Assembly: GCA_902500805.1 (NCBI GenBank)
Contig: CABVSA010000007.1
Location: forward strand, 1 to 64,000
Direction: 5' to 3'
DNA: 64,000 nt
DNA from: an uncultured Nitrospira sp.
GTDB taxonomy: Bacteria; Nitrospirota; Nitrospiria; Nitrospirales; Nitrospiraceae
Shown here: positions 43,901 to 53,321 of the stretch, piece by piece
How positions within the stretch are numbered: position 1 is the first letter of the stretch
Layout: each line of letters opens with the position of its first letter
Position numbers and translations under genes: made by a program
Notes under the pieces: model-generated
Told to the model about the DNA's origin: nothing
What the model saw: only the letters and a program-made list of their open reading frames with translations
The model's database searches: none

Positions 43901-44335
43901 TTACTCCCAGCCGCTGACTTCGTACCCTTTGTCCTTCAAACACTTCGTCACAGCCTCAGCATAGGGCGGATCCGGTTCCAGCGGTTTGAATGTTCCGCCG
44001 AGGAGTCCAACGATGAAGCCTAACCCGCTACCAGCGGCGGCTCCGATCGCTATTCCGGGCAAGCCTCCGACTACGCCAGCCGATGCGCCGACCGCTCCCC
44101 CCAAGGTGAGTCCAAGTACCGCCCCTGTTGCAGCATTGGTACTGTGGTTAGTCCCATGCTGCAGTCCGGACTGTTCAGCTCGCTGCCGACAGGAGGCAAT
44201 CTCCTGCTGAGCCACCTGCCTGCCGTACATATGGAGTTGTTTGTTAGAACGTAAGGTCGGCTGCGGTCCGGTGCAGGCCGAAACCGCGAGGAGCAGCAGC
44301 ATGGCAATCAGCCGCTGTGGTGAACGATTGGCCAC
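43901..44335 (-). CDS. Glycine-zipper lipoprotein, copy 1
   Basis: The 144-residue product has a lipoprotein signal ending AVSACTGPQ, an N-terminal mature helix with two Cys, a 45-residue glycine-zipper segment (GAVLGLTLGGAVGASAGVVGGLPGIAIGAAAGSGLGFIVGLLGG), and the C-terminal motif CLKDKGYEVSGW. It is a paralogue of the lipoprotein encoded about 750 bases to the right. Glycine zippers insert into or span membranes as tight helix pairs. The start is a GTG with GGAGGG upstream. Confidence 0.75.
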   Translation of the reverse strand: MANRSPQRLIAMLLLLAVSACTGPQPTLRSNKQLHMYGRQVAQQEIASCRQRAEQSGLQHGTNHSTNAATGAVLGLTLGGAVGASAGVVGGLPGIAIGAAAGSGLGFIVGLLGGTFKPLEPDPPYAEAVTKCLKDKGYEVSGWE

Positions 44336-44453
44336 GACAGTCCCTCCGAAGGGTCAGCTTCCCTTTCATCACTTCTCACCCTTCCGAGGAAATGTCGAGA
44401 GTTTTTGATTTGTGCACCGCGCTCTCTTGTCACTCATCCTTCGCAGAATAGAC

Positions 44454-44579
44454 GAGTGGGGACTCACCTGCGCGCATTGTCCGAGCACCTCCCATTAGCG
44501 ATCTTCTACTACTCTTCACCCTTTAGGTTGCGTGTGGGAGGGGTTCCCACTGCGCGCATGCATCGAGCACCGCCCCTAG
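44454..44579. repeat. Imperfect direct repeat in the gap between the glycine-zipper genes
   Basis: Two about 43-base units (44454-44498 and 44538-44579) share CTGCGCGCAT and CGAGCACC exactly and match at most other positions. They lie in the 316-base gap between the lipoprotein genes, where no gene was found. The second unit is preceded by GTGGGA and followed by TCCCAC (44534-44550), forming a short hairpin. They may be protein-binding sites or copies of a dispersed intergenic repeat. Confidence 0.5.
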
Positions 44580-44651
44580 TTTCAATTCAGATAGCATCAC
44601 GTGTGCGCGATGCGCGAGCATAGGAACTCCTTCCACATGCAACCATCCCCC

Positions 44652-45086
44652 TCACTGCCATCCTGTCACGTCATACCCCTTCTCTTGCAAGCAGCGATTA
44701 ACGAAGCCGGTGTACGCCTGGCTGGGCTGTGAAGGACCGGCAAAAGCATGAAAGAGGCCGGTTAAGAGCCCCCAAACCGCTCCGCTGGCTGCCCCGACCA
44801 TTGAGCCCAGACCGGCCGACGCACCGGAAATCACTGCGCCCAAGGCTCCACTCGCCGCGCCCGCGCCGGCACCAACGGCCGTATTCGTCGCCACACGCCC
44901 TGCTTTGCCACTGCCTTCCTCCGCTCCGGCGGATTCCGCCAACTGTTTGCAGTTCTCGATGTCCTGTTCTGCCACCTCTTTTCCCACTGATTCCAAATGT
45001 GCGTTTGGATACAGCACCGGACGTGCACCGGAACAAGCCGAAAGCGTCAGCGCGACGAAGACGGCACTCAACGTCATCCCCTTCAT
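44652..45086 (-). CDS. Glycine-zipper lipoprotein, copy 2
   Basis: The 144-residue product has exactly the same length as copy 1 and the same plan: signal peptide with LSACSGA, a conserved EVAEQDIENCKQLAESAG helix, a glycine- and alanine-rich zipper (AGAGAASGALGAVISGASAGLGSMVGAASGAVWGLLTG), and the end CLQEKGYDVTGW. The ATG at 45086 overlaps the DUF167 stop by four bases (ATGA), so the protein is produced with DUF167 and probably with the AAA+ ATPase. Function unknown; an outer-membrane or periplasmic assembly role is possible. Confidence 0.75.
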   Translation of the reverse strand: MKGMTLSAVFVALTLSACSGARPVLYPNAHLESVGKEVAEQDIENCKQLAESAGAEEGSGKAGRVATNTAVGAGAGAASGALGAVISGASAGLGSMVGAASGAVWGLLTGLFHAFAGPSQPSQAYTGFVNRCLQEKGYDVTGWQ

Positions 45087-45406
45087 TGTTTCACCGTTCC
45101 TTTCGAGCCCTGTGGCAGCAAGCGAGCCACCAATACCTCTGCGGTGACTCCCCGGACACACAATCGCTTACGTCGAGTCTCCGCTCCTCCTTGAATCTGA
45201 ATGTGTGTTCGAGCAAGGGAACACCGGTCGGCAATAAAGCGGATCAGCTCTTCATTGGCGGCACCCTGAATCGGGCGAGCGGCGATACGGATCTTGATTG
45301 CATCTCCGTGTACTCCGACACATTCCGTTCGTCCCGCGTTGGGCTGAACATGCACGGTCAGGAGCACGCCGCGCTCACTGTCTCGTACCAGGCAGGAGGT
45401 CCCCAT
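45083..45406 (-). CDS. DUF167 (YggU-like) protein
   Basis: The 107-residue protein has the DUF167 core: LLTVHVQPNAGRTECVGVHGDAIKIRIAARPIQGAANEELIRFIADR and IQGGAETRRKRLCVRG. The fold is small alpha/beta; the cellular role is unknown in bacteria. It lies 12 bases downstream of the AAA+ ATPase and overlaps the following lipoprotein gene by four bases, so the three are likely one transcript. No own ribosome site is visible. Confidence 0.88.
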   Translation of the reverse strand: MGTSCLVRDSERGVLLTVHVQPNAGRTECVGVHGDAIKIRIAARPIQGAANEELIRFIADRCSLARTHIQIQGGAETRRKRLCVRGVTAEVLVARLLPQGSKGTVKQ

Positions 45407-45418
45407 GAGATGACGGAT

Positions 45419-46234
45419 TCAGAAGATGGCTTTGACGAGTTCGAGAATCGCCCGCTGCATATCCGCATCATCGGTAATCGGACGGGCAATGGCCACATCA
45501 CACGCTCTCGCGGCGGGAACGCCCTGTTTGATCAACATCCCGGCATAGATCAAGAGTCTGGTGCTGACGCCTTCTTCCAAACCGTGGTTTCTGAGATTGC
45601 GGACTTTTTGGCCGAGCTTGACCAAATTTGCCGCAATCATCGGTTCCACTTCCGCTTCACGCTGAATCACTCGCGATTCGATGTCCGGAGCGGGGTAATC
45701 AAATTCGATCGCCATGAACCGCTGCTTCGTGCTTTGCTTCAGGTCTTTGAGCACGCTTTGATATCCGGGGTTGTAGGAGATCACCAGCATAAACTCGTCG
45801 GCAGCCTCCACGATCTGCCCCTTCTTCTCGATCGGGAGGACGCGACGATCATCACTGAGGGGATGGATGATGACGGTCGTATCCTTCCTGGCTTCGACCA
45901 CCTCATCGAGATACACGATGGCTCCCTGTTTCACCCCCACCGTTAAGGGCCCGTCCATCCAGACCGTCTCCTGTCCCTTGAGGAGATACCGGCCGACCAG
46001 GTCCGAGGCCGTCAGATCTTCATGACAGGCCACCGTGATCAGCGGTCGACCCAACTTATAGGCCATGTACTGCACAAACCGGGTCTTCCCGCAGCCGGTC
46101 GGCCCCTTGAGCATCACCGGCAGTTTTTGCTCGGCGGCAATGGTGAACAGCCCAATCTCCCCACAGACCTCGGCATAAAACGGCTCCTGTGGGATCCGAT
46201 ACTGCGCCACATCGATTTCACGTACTTGTTGCAT
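45419..46234 (-). CDS. CbbQ/NirQ/NorQ-type AAA+ ATPase (MoxR branch)
   Basis: The 271-residue ATPase has Walker A GPTGCGKT at 44-51, Walker B YLDEV at 108-112 and the sensor segment [24 protein letters not shown]. The sequence is of the CbbQ/NorQ group, which work with a VWA-domain partner (CbbO/NorD) to activate metalloenzymes such as Rubisco or NO reductase. No VWA gene or recognisable metalloenzyme target is adjacent in the window. The ATG has GGAGCT upstream. It is the first gene of the ATPase-DUF167-lipoprotein unit. Confidence 0.92.
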   Translation of the reverse strand: MQQVREIDVAQYRIPQEPFYAEVCGEIGLFTIAAEQKLPVMLKGPTGCGKTRFVQYMAYKLGRPLITVACHEDLTASDLVGRYLLKGQETVWMDGPLTVGVKQGAIVYLDEVVEARKDTTVIIHPLSDDRRVLPIEKKGQIVEAADEFMLVISYNPGYQSVLKDLKQSTKQRFMAIEFDYPAPDIESRVIQREAEVEPMIAANLVKLGQKVRNLRNHGLEEGVSTRLLIYAGMLIKQGVPAARACDVAIARPITDDADMQRAILELVKAIF

Positions 46235-46671
46235 AGCTCCACTACCCTTGGTACGGATGACGATCGAGAATCAGCCAATTACAGCCGGTCAATCGCTCAT
46301 CACGATAAACGGAATAAAGTGCCAAGATCAAGCAAAGTGAAAACATATCCGTTTATAGTGGACTACGGTATAACCAATTGCAACAGGATGGATAATGCCA
46401 CAAACACTCCACGAGTGCGCCACATGGCACAACGGATAACAGCTTCAGAACCCCTGAACAAGCTAGTGGAGCATCAACCTTCCAACAAAGAATAAGTGTT
46501 GAATGGCCCTGGACAAAACAGAAGATGCTGCATCCCCTGGATCGTGGAACAAACGGGCTACGGCACTGCTAGCTATCATCGGCAGGAAACATTGGCGATG
46601 ATGGCACACGACTCAAGTGCCAATGATACGGTAGGATGGCAAATAAAACCTGACTCACCGAGGACCGGGGC
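46235..46671. other. Divergent intergenic region between norQ-like and aceE
   Basis: About 440 bases lie between divergently transcribed genes and must hold both promoters. No gene or strong hairpin was seen; the sequence is AT-richer than its surroundings. A degenerate TGGCAC occurs twice (around 46424 and 46601) but neither has a -12 sigma-54 element at the right distance. Confidence 0.45.
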
Positions 46672-49353
46672 ATGAGCGACGAGCATCGAACAGCTCGATC
46701 CGAAGGCGATTCTGATCCACAGGAAACGGGCGAATGGTTGGACTCCCTCGAGTACGTACTTGCGCAACACGGGGTCGAACGGGCCACCTATCTGTTCGAA
46801 CGACTCCGCGACCGGCTGGGCGAACGCGGCGCCCAGGTCGCCCAGCCGGTCAACACTCCGTACATCAACACGATTCCAGCCTCTCAACAGCCGCCCTACC
46901 CAGGTAACCTCGAACTAGAACGCCGAATCCGCAGCCTAGTCCGCTGGAATGCCATGGCGATGGTTGTCAAGGCCAACCAGCAGCGTCCTGGCATCGGCGG
47001 ACATATTTCGACCTTTGCTTCAGCCGCCACCCTCTATGAAGTCGCGTTACACCATTTTTTACGGGGCAAAGCAGGACCCCAGGGCGGCGACCATGTCTAC
47101 TTCCAGGGCCACGCTGCCCCAGGGATCTATGCGCGTAGCTTCGTCGAGGGACGCATCCATGAGGAAGCGCTCCACCACTTCCGTGCCGAACTCGACCCCA
47201 AGGGAGGCGGCTTGTCCTCCTATCCACACCCTTGGTTACTCCCTGACTACTGGGAATTTCCGACCGTCTCGATGGGTTTGGGGCCGATCCTGTCGATTTA
47301 CCAAGCACGCTTCAACCGTTACCTACACGATCGAAGTCTTAAAGACACGAGTCAACAACGAGTCTGGGCGTTCGTCGGCGACGGTGAAACCGACGAACCG
47401 GAAAGTCTCGGCGCCCTCTCACTCGCCTCACGGGAACGGCTCGACAATCTCATCTGGGTCGTCAATTGTAATCTACAACGCCTCGATGGTCCTGTACGCG
47501 GCAACGGCAAAATCATTCAGGAGTTGGAAGCAATCTTCCTCGGCGCTGGCTGGCGCGTCATCAAGGTAATCTGGGGCAGCGATTGGGACCCGCTGCTCGC
47601 GAAGGATGAAGAAGGCCTCCTGGTCAAGCGGATGGGCGAAGTGGTGGATGGTTGGTATCAAAAGTATGTGGTAGAAGGCGGCGCCTTCGCGCGGGAGCAT
47701 TTCTTCGGTGCCGATCCGCGGCTGCTCAAACTAGTGGAACACTATTCCGACGAACAGATCCACAAAATGCTACGAGGCGGGCATGATCCGCGAAAACTCT
47801 ATGCTGCCTACAAAGCCGCCGTGGAGCACAACGGACAACCCACCGTGATCCTGGCAAAAACGATCAAGGGCTACGGTCTTGGCGAAGCCGGCGAAGGACG
47901 CAACATCACCCATCAACAGAAGAAAATGAACGAACAGGAGTTACGGGAATTTCGCACGAGATTCAGCGTGCCGGTGCCGGACTCGGAACTGACGTCGACC
48001 CCGTTCTACAGACCGCCAGCCGACAGCCCCGAGGCTGCATACCTCGCCGAACGCATTAAGGCGATGGGCGGTCCCATTCCGGAGCGGCGCGTCAACGTCG
48101 AATCGCTCAAGACGCCAGCGCTCGACCAGTTTAAGGAGTTTCTCGAAGGATCGGGAGAGCGTTTGGTTTCTACCACCATGGGGTTCGCCCGAATGCTAAG
48201 CCGCCTGCTCGGCATGAAGGATTTTGGGAAATATCTCGTCCCGATCATTCCCGACGAAGCGCGCACATTCGGCCTTGAGGCACTCTTCCGGCAATACGGC
48301 ATCTACTCGCACGTCGGCCAGCTGTATGAGCCGGTCGACAAAAACTCGCTGTTGTACTATTTCGAAGCCAAAAGCGGGCAAATTCTGGAAGAAGGCATTA
48401 CGGAAGCAGGTGCCATGTCTTCGTACATCGCGACTGGCACCGCATACGCGACACACGGAATCAACATGATTCCGTTCTATATCCTCTACTCGATGTTCGG
48501 GTTTCAACGGATCGGCGACTTGCTCTGGGCGGCCTGTGACATGCGCACTCGGGGGTTCGTACTAGGCGCCACTGCCGGGCGCACGACATTGGAGGGGGAA
48601 GGCTTACAGCACCAGGACGGGCAGAGTCATCTACTCGCCAGTGCCTACCCAACGATTGCGACCTACGATCCGGCCTTCATGTTTGAGCTGGCGGTCATTC
48701 TTCAAGACGGACTCAAGAGGATGTACCAGGATCAACAGAACCTTTCCTATTACATCACTCTGTACAACGAATCCTACCCGATGCCGGCGATGCCGCCGAA
48801 TGCGGAAGAAGGCATCCGCGAGGGTCTGTATCGCTTGAGAGTCGCACCGGATCGTGCCAAGCACCGTGCACATCTCCTCGCAAGCGGTCCGCTGGTGAAT
48901 GAAGCCCTACGTGCGCAGAGCCTCCTGCTGGGCTACGGAGTAGCAGCCGATGTGTGGAGCGTGACGAGCTATAAGCGGCTGCGAATGAGCACGCTCGAGA
49001 CCGAGCGGTGGAATCTGTTGCACCCAGAAGACGTACCCCGCATAAGCTACCTGCAACGGACCGTTGAGTGGTTCGATGGCCCCTGCGTGGCTGTCAGCGA
49101 CTATGTGCGCCTGGTTCCTCAGCAGATTGCCCCCTGGATTCCCGGCGGCCTCCTCACCCTGGGAACAGATGGCTTTGGCCGGAGCGATACGCGTCAGGCG
49201 TTGCGGCGCTTCTTCGAAGTCGACGCCGAGCATCTGGTCGTGGCGACACTCTACGCCCTATTTCGTCGGGGAGCCGTGTCGGCACACCTGATCACGCAGG
49301 CTGCAGGGGATCTTGATGTTTCGACCAATGGAGAGGCCCCTTGGCTCAGGTGA
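46672..49353 (+). CDS. aceE: Pyruvate dehydrogenase E1 component, homodimeric type
   Basis: The 893-residue thiamine-diphosphate enzyme decarboxylates pyruvate and acetylates the lipoyl group of E2. The length and organisation are those of AceE: an N-terminal RRIRSLVRWNAMAMVVKANQ, the thiamine-diphosphate motif GDGETDEPES...NCNLQRLDGP near residue 237, a transketolase middle domain (EGITEAGAMSSYIATGTAYATHG), and GLQHQDGQSH. The C-terminal part has LGTDGFGRSDTR. It is the first gene of a plus-strand aceE-E2-E3-lplA locus; GAGGACCGGGG lies upstream of the ATG. Confidence 0.97.
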   Translation: MSDEHRTARSEGDSDPQETGEWLDSLEYVLAQHGVERATYLFERLRDRLGERGAQVAQPVNTPYINTIPASQQPPYPGNLELERRIRSLVRWNAMAMVVKANQQRPGIGGHISTFASAATLYEVALHHFLRGKAGPQGGDHVYFQGHAAPGIYARSFVEGRIHEEALHHFRAELDPKGGGLSSYPHPWLLPDYWEFPTVSMGLGPILSIYQARFNRYLHDRSLKDTSQQRVWAFVGDGETDEPESLGALSLASRERLDNLIWVVNCNLQRLDGPVRGNGKIIQELEAIFLGAGWRVIKVIWGSDWDPLLAKDEEGLLVKRMGEVVDGWYQKYVVEGGAFAREHFFGADPRLLKLVEHYSDEQIHKMLRGGHDPRKLYAAYKAAVEHNGQPTVILAKTIKGYGLGEAGEGRNITHQQKKMNEQELREFRTRFSVPVPDSELTSTPFYRPPADSPEAAYLAERIKAMGGPIPERRVNVESLKTPALDQFKEFLEGSGERLVSTTMGFARMLSRLLGMKDFGKYLVPIIPDEARTFGLEALFRQYGIYSHVGQLYEPVDKNSLLYYFEAKSGQILEEGITEAGAMSSYIATGTAYATHGINMIPFYILYSMFGFQRIGDLLWAACDMRTRGFVLGATAGRTTLEGEGLQHQDGQSHLLASAYPTIATYDPAFMFELAVILQDGLKRMYQDQQNLSYYITLYNESYPMPAMPPNAEEGIREGLYRLRVAPDRAKHRAHLLASGPLVNEALRAQSLLLGYGVAADVWSVTSYKRLRMSTLETERWNLLHPEDVPRISYLQRTVEWFDGPCVAVSDYVRLVPQQIAPWIPGGLLTLGTDGFGRSDTRQALRRFFEVDAEHLVVATLYALFRRGAVSAHLITQAAGDLDVSTNGEAPWLR

Positions 49354-49393
49354 GCAAGGCTGACGCATTAAGAATGCTTGGTAGGGATATGAC

Positions 49394-50686
49394 ATGAAAG
49401 TCGAGCTCCCATTTCTTGCCGAAGGTATCGAAGGCGGGGATGTCGTTCAGTTGTTGGTGCACGAGGGGGATCAAGTACGCGAGGGACAATCGCTGATTGA
49501 ACTCGAAACCGAAAAGGCCACCGTGCCGGTGCCGGCGCCCGTCGAAGGAACTGTCGTCCTTCTCCTCATTCAGCAAGGTGATCACGTGAAGGTCGGACAG
49601 GCGATCATTGAACTACAGGAATCTGAAGATAAAGCAAGAAAGGCGCAGACATCGGCACCAGAGGAGTCGGCTACCGTGGGACCGAATGCTGAGGCACAAC
49701 GGGATCACCCGCAGGCCAGACCGACTAGGCCAATACCGACACCTGAGTCACCGGTCGTGGATCACAAACCTGCCGTGGTCAGTCGACCGCCAGCGGGTCC
49801 AGCTATCCCAGCCCCGCCATCGGTTCGCCGGCTCGCACGGGAACTGGGCGTAGACCTTTCACAGGTCAAAGGATCGGAAGCCGGTGGGCGAATCACGGCT
49901 GAAGACGTGAAAACCTTCGTGCGGGAACGGACCACACGCGGCACCAAGCTGGGGGTAGGGGGAAATATCTTTTCCACGCCCTATGGGTCTGAACGGCGAG
50001 AACCACTCTCCTCCACCCGCCGGAAAATCGCGGCGAACATGATACAAGCCTGGACAACCATCCCACACGTCCATCAATTCCAGGATGCTGATATCACCGA
50101 TCTCATGGCCCTGCATAAACGGTATGCGCCCGAATTTAAGAAGAAAGGCGCCACGCTGACGTTGAGCAGTCTCTTCCTGAAAGCCGTCGTCCATGCGCTC
50201 AAACTGTACCCACAACTGAACGCGACCCTCGACCTCACCAACGGCGAGGTGATCTACAAGGACTACTACAACATCGGAGTGGCGGTGGACACACCAGCTG
50301 GCCTAATCGTGCCGGTTGTTCAGCAGGTGGACCAGAAAGATCTTCTGCAAATTTCGCTTGAGTTGGCCGACCTTGCCGAACGCACCCGCAAGCGAGAGGT
50401 CAAGCTCGAGGAGCTACGAGGAGCCACGTTCACAGTCAGTAATATGGGAGGGATCAGCGCCGGTCCGTTTCTGCCGATCATTAATCCCCCGCAAGTCGGC
50501 ATTCTTGGTGTAGGCAAGGCCAAGATGACCCCGGTCTATCGTGACGGCCAATTTGTGCCACGGCGAGTATTACAATTGTGCGTCGCCTATGATCACCGTC
50601 TGATAGACGGAGCGATCGGTGCACGCTTTACCAACGAGATCGTCAAAGTATTGGAAGATTTTCAGGGCATGTTTCTGGGGCTCTGA
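49394..50686 (+). CDS. aceF: Dihydrolipoyl acetyltransferase (E2 of pyruvate dehydrogenase)
   Basis: The 430-residue E2 transfers the acetyl group to CoA. It has one N-terminal lipoyl domain (LIELETEKATVPVPAPVEGTV, with the lipoylated Lys of EKA), a Pro/Ala-rich linker of about 70 residues, an E1/E3-binding domain (PSVRRLARELGVDLSQVKGSEAGGRITAEDVKTFV), and the catalytic domain ending in YDHRLIDGAIGARF with the active-site His of DHRxxDG. It starts 40 bases after aceE. A single lipoyl domain is fewer than in E. coli, which has three. Confidence 0.95.
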   Translation: MKVELPFLAEGIEGGDVVQLLVHEGDQVREGQSLIELETEKATVPVPAPVEGTVVLLLIQQGDHVKVGQAIIELQESEDKARKAQTSAPEESATVGPNAEAQRDHPQARPTRPIPTPESPVVDHKPAVVSRPPAGPAIPAPPSVRRLARELGVDLSQVKGSEAGGRITAEDVKTFVRERTTRGTKLGVGGNIFSTPYGSERREPLSSTRRKIAANMIQAWTTIPHVHQFQDADITDLMALHKRYAPEFKKKGATLTLSSLFLKAVVHALKLYPQLNATLDLTNGEVIYKDYYNIGVAVDTPAGLIVPVVQQVDQKDLLQISLELADLAERTRKREVKLEELRGATFTVSNMGGISAGPFLPIINPPQVGILGVGKAKMTPVYRDGQFVPRRVLQLCVAYDHRLIDGAIGARFTNEIVKVLEDFQGMFLGL

Positions 50687-50755
50687 ACGGGACGTGGCGG
50701 AGGGATCTCGTGATACGTCCAGAGGCCGCGAGATACGAGACCTGCAGGAGGGGGT

Positions 50756-52171
50756 ATGGCTGAATCGCGTTATGACGTCGCGGTGATCGGTGCCGGTCCC
50801 GGCGGCTATACGGCTGCGTTCCGGGCTGCTGATCTTGGATTACGTACAGCCTTGATCGATGAGGATTCACAACTGGGAGGAACATGCCTGTTACGTGGCT
50901 GTATTCCCTCGAAAGCCTTGCTTCATGCGACTCGCTTGCTCACCGACGCAGACGAGGCGGCAACCTGGGGCATTCATTTCGGTAAACCTCGCGTGGACCT
51001 GGAGGCCTTTCGTGGCCGAGTGGAGGCGATCATCGGCAAACTCACAAAAGGTGTACAAACGCTGGCCGGCAGTCGAAAGGTCGAGGTTATCCAGGCACAA
51101 GCCCGGTTCAAGGATGCGACAACCCTACAACTCTCTGGAGCCAATACGCCGTCTGAACTTTCGTTTGAGCACGCAATCATCGCCACCGGCTCAACACCCC
51201 TGATACCTGACTCGCTGAGGCTCAGCGATCCACGAATGATGGATTCAACGAGCGCGCTCCGATTACCAGACATTCCCCCCCGGCTTCTGGTGGTCGGCGG
51301 CGGCTATATCGGCCTCGAATTGAGCACAGTCTATCAGGCCCTCGGATCCGAAGTGACGGTGGTCGAGGCATTGCCACGCCTGTTGAACAACGTCGACGCA
51401 GATCTCGTGCGGCCGCTGCATCAGCGCATACAACGCCACTTCAAGACCATCAAGCTGAATACCACCATAAAAAAGCTGGAGGCACGCGAGGACGGTCTGG
51501 TTGCGACCTTCACGGACTCCCAGGAGACCAGTACCGAGATCTTCGATCGCGTGCTCGTTGCCGTGGGACGCAGACCCAGTACCGGCCGACTTGGGCTGGA
51601 ACACACAAAGATCGCGCTTACATCGCAAGGTTTCATCCAAGTCGATCAGCAGATGCGCACGACCGAACCGAACGTCTTTGCGATCGGTGACGTGGCGGGT
51701 GAGCCGATGCTCGCCCACAAGGCGACACATGAAGGATTCGTCGCCGCTGGAGTCATTGCTGGAAAACTGACAGCCTTCGATGCCAGAGCAATTCCAGCCG
51801 TCGTCTTTACCGATCCTGAGATCGCCTGGTGCGGACTGACAGAAAACGCGGCCAAGGCCTCCGGGCGATCTGTGAAGGTCGCGCGGTTTCCCTGGGCCGC
51901 CTCGGGACGCGCGACGACGTTAGGCCGCAACGAAGGCCTCACCAAGCTCGTGCTCGATGCAGAATCAGGACGCGTCCTTGGTATGGGGCTTTGCGGTATC
52001 GGCGCAGGTGAGTTGATTGCTGAAGGAGTCCTCGCCGTCGAAATGGGCGCAGTCGCGGAAGACCTCGCGACCTCGATTCATCCTCATCCGACGTTGAGCG
52101 AAACGGTCATGGAAGCCGCTGAGTCGTTTTATGGTTCGCCAACGCATCTCTTCATCCCCAAGCGGTCATGA
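50756..52171 (+). CDS. lpd: Dihydrolipoyl dehydrogenase (E3)
   Basis: The 471-residue flavoprotein reoxidises dihydrolipoamide with NAD+. It shows the FAD motif IGAGPGGYTAAFRAA, the redox-active disulfide CLLRGC at 44-49 (in place of the usual CLNxGC), the NAD motif VVGGGYIGLELSTVYQALG, the second FAD motif AIGDVAGEPMLAHKATHEG, and the C-terminal HPHPTLSE with the catalytic His. A very strong GGAGGGGG site precedes the ATG. It belongs to the pyruvate dehydrogenase locus. Confidence 0.95.
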   Translation: MAESRYDVAVIGAGPGGYTAAFRAADLGLRTALIDEDSQLGGTCLLRGCIPSKALLHATRLLTDADEAATWGIHFGKPRVDLEAFRGRVEAIIGKLTKGVQTLAGSRKVEVIQAQARFKDATTLQLSGANTPSELSFEHAIIATGSTPLIPDSLRLSDPRMMDSTSALRLPDIPPRLLVVGGGYIGLELSTVYQALGSEVTVVEALPRLLNNVDADLVRPLHQRIQRHFKTIKLNTTIKKLEAREDGLVATFTDSQETSTEIFDRVLVAVGRRPSTGRLGLEHTKIALTSQGFIQVDQQMRTTEPNVFAIGDVAGEPMLAHKATHEGFVAAGVIAGKLTAFDARAIPAVVFTDPEIAWCGLTENAAKASGRSVKVARFPWAASGRATTLGRNEGLTKLVLDAESGRVLGMGLCGIGAGELIAEGVLAVEMGAVAEDLATSIHPHPTLSETVMEAAESFYGSPTHLFIPKRS

Positions 52172-52172
52172 C

Positions 52173-52901
52173 GTGCCCACGCTTCGTTTACTCGATCTGA
52201 CCCTTCCATTTCCTATCGAGAATCTAGCCCTTGATGAGGTGTTACTGGAGGAACTGGAGGAACGGGGTGGAGATCCTGTGCTTCGGTTTTGGGAAAGCGA
52301 CCGTCACTTCGTCGTATTAGGCCGCGCCTCTCGCGTCGCCGATGATGTCGACCTCGTCACCTGCCAAGAAGACGGGCTGTCAATCCTTCGACGCGCAAGC
52401 GGCGGAGGAACGGTCTTACAGGGACCAGGTTGCCTCTCATATGCCTTTGTGCTGCCGATCGGGTGGCATCCAGACCTCGTGAGTATTCGCACCACCAATC
52501 GTTTTATTCTGGAACGAATAGCGACCGCGCTTCGCCGATGGGAACCAGCCACGACCCTCCGTGGGATCAGCGACCTCGCTATCGACGACATGAAGATTTC
52601 CGGCAACGCGCAACGACGAACCGGAAAAGTGGTGCTCTTTCACGGAACGATTCTGCATCGTATGGGGGCGGCTCTCATCGCACGATATCTCAAACACCCT
52701 CCGCGACAACCGGACTACCGTTTGGACCGACCTCATGGCACGTTCGTGCGGACAATCGACGCTCCACCCCAGGCGATCAAACACGTCATCGCTGAAGCAT
52801 GGGATGCGGAGCCGACACATGCTGAATGGCCAAGAGCACGCATGCCTCGAACGATCGCGGCCATCCTCGCACGAAGCCGGGACGAATCACGAGTGAGGTA
52901 G
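52173..52901 (+). CDS. Lipoate-protein ligase A-like protein
   Basis: The 242-residue protein is of the biotin/lipoate protein ligase family (BPL_LplA). It has RFWESDRHFVVLGRAS, the nucleotide-binding LRRASGGGTVLQGPGCLSYAFVLP, and KISGNAQRRTGKVVLFHGTIL with the conserved catalytic Lys. It probably attaches lipoate or octanoate to the E2 of the same locus. The start is likely the GTG at 52173, one base after the lpd stop; an ATG at 52131 inside lpd is the alternative. It lacks the small accessory domain of E. coli LplA. Confidence 0.88.
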   Translation: MPTLRLLDLTLPFPIENLALDEVLLEELEERGGDPVLRFWESDRHFVVLGRASRVADDVDLVTCQEDGLSILRRASGGGTVLQGPGCLSYAFVLPIGWHPDLVSIRTTNRFILERIATALRRWEPATTLRGISDLAIDDMKISGNAQRRTGKVVLFHGTILHRMGAALIARYLKHPPRQPDYRLDRPHGTFVRTIDAPPQAIKHVIAEAWDAEPTHAEWPRARMPRTIAAILARSRDESRVR

Positions 52902-53321
52902 GACTGACCTGTTGCCATGGTCGAGACCGGAGTGCTGGGCCTGAAGTGGGATGCGCGAGTGAGAGAAGAAAGTCAACGAGAGGAGAATAGCTGAACCGCA
53001 ATGATTGCATGATCCTCACTTCCAGTGATCCCACCTACTGATACCAGCATTTCACAACCATGCTTGAATATTTGAACTCAAGCGCGAACAGCTCAGTGCA
53101 AACCTTGCACATTCTCCAGCGGAATAGGCGTGTGCCATCTGAATCCTTGGATCTAGCCGCAAGCAATTTCCGGTAAATCCCTGAAAGCTCACCTTATCCA
53201 AACGAGGCATACGAATTGCTCTGGGCTGTTGGCAGGCAATGAATTCGTCGGGATCTTGGTTGCAATTAACAACGCATGATCCCCGCGACACATCGATTCA
53301 TGAATATCAGAGGTATTCCAC
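52902..53321. other. Intergenic region, no gene confirmed
   Basis: About 420 bases follow the pyruvate dehydrogenase locus. A 79-codon minus-strand frame (53052-53291) has no domain or ribosome site and is not called. No terminator with a U-run was identified. The promoter of the small zinc-ribbon gene should be at the right end. Confidence 0.45.

Noticed and set aside
44729..45946. 405-codon plus-strand frame
   Set aside because: It runs antisense through three real genes and is low in hydrophobic pattern; a shadow frame.
46420..46620. Sigma-54 promoter before aceE
   Set aside because: TGGCAC occurs, but no TTGCA-like element lies at the required distance.
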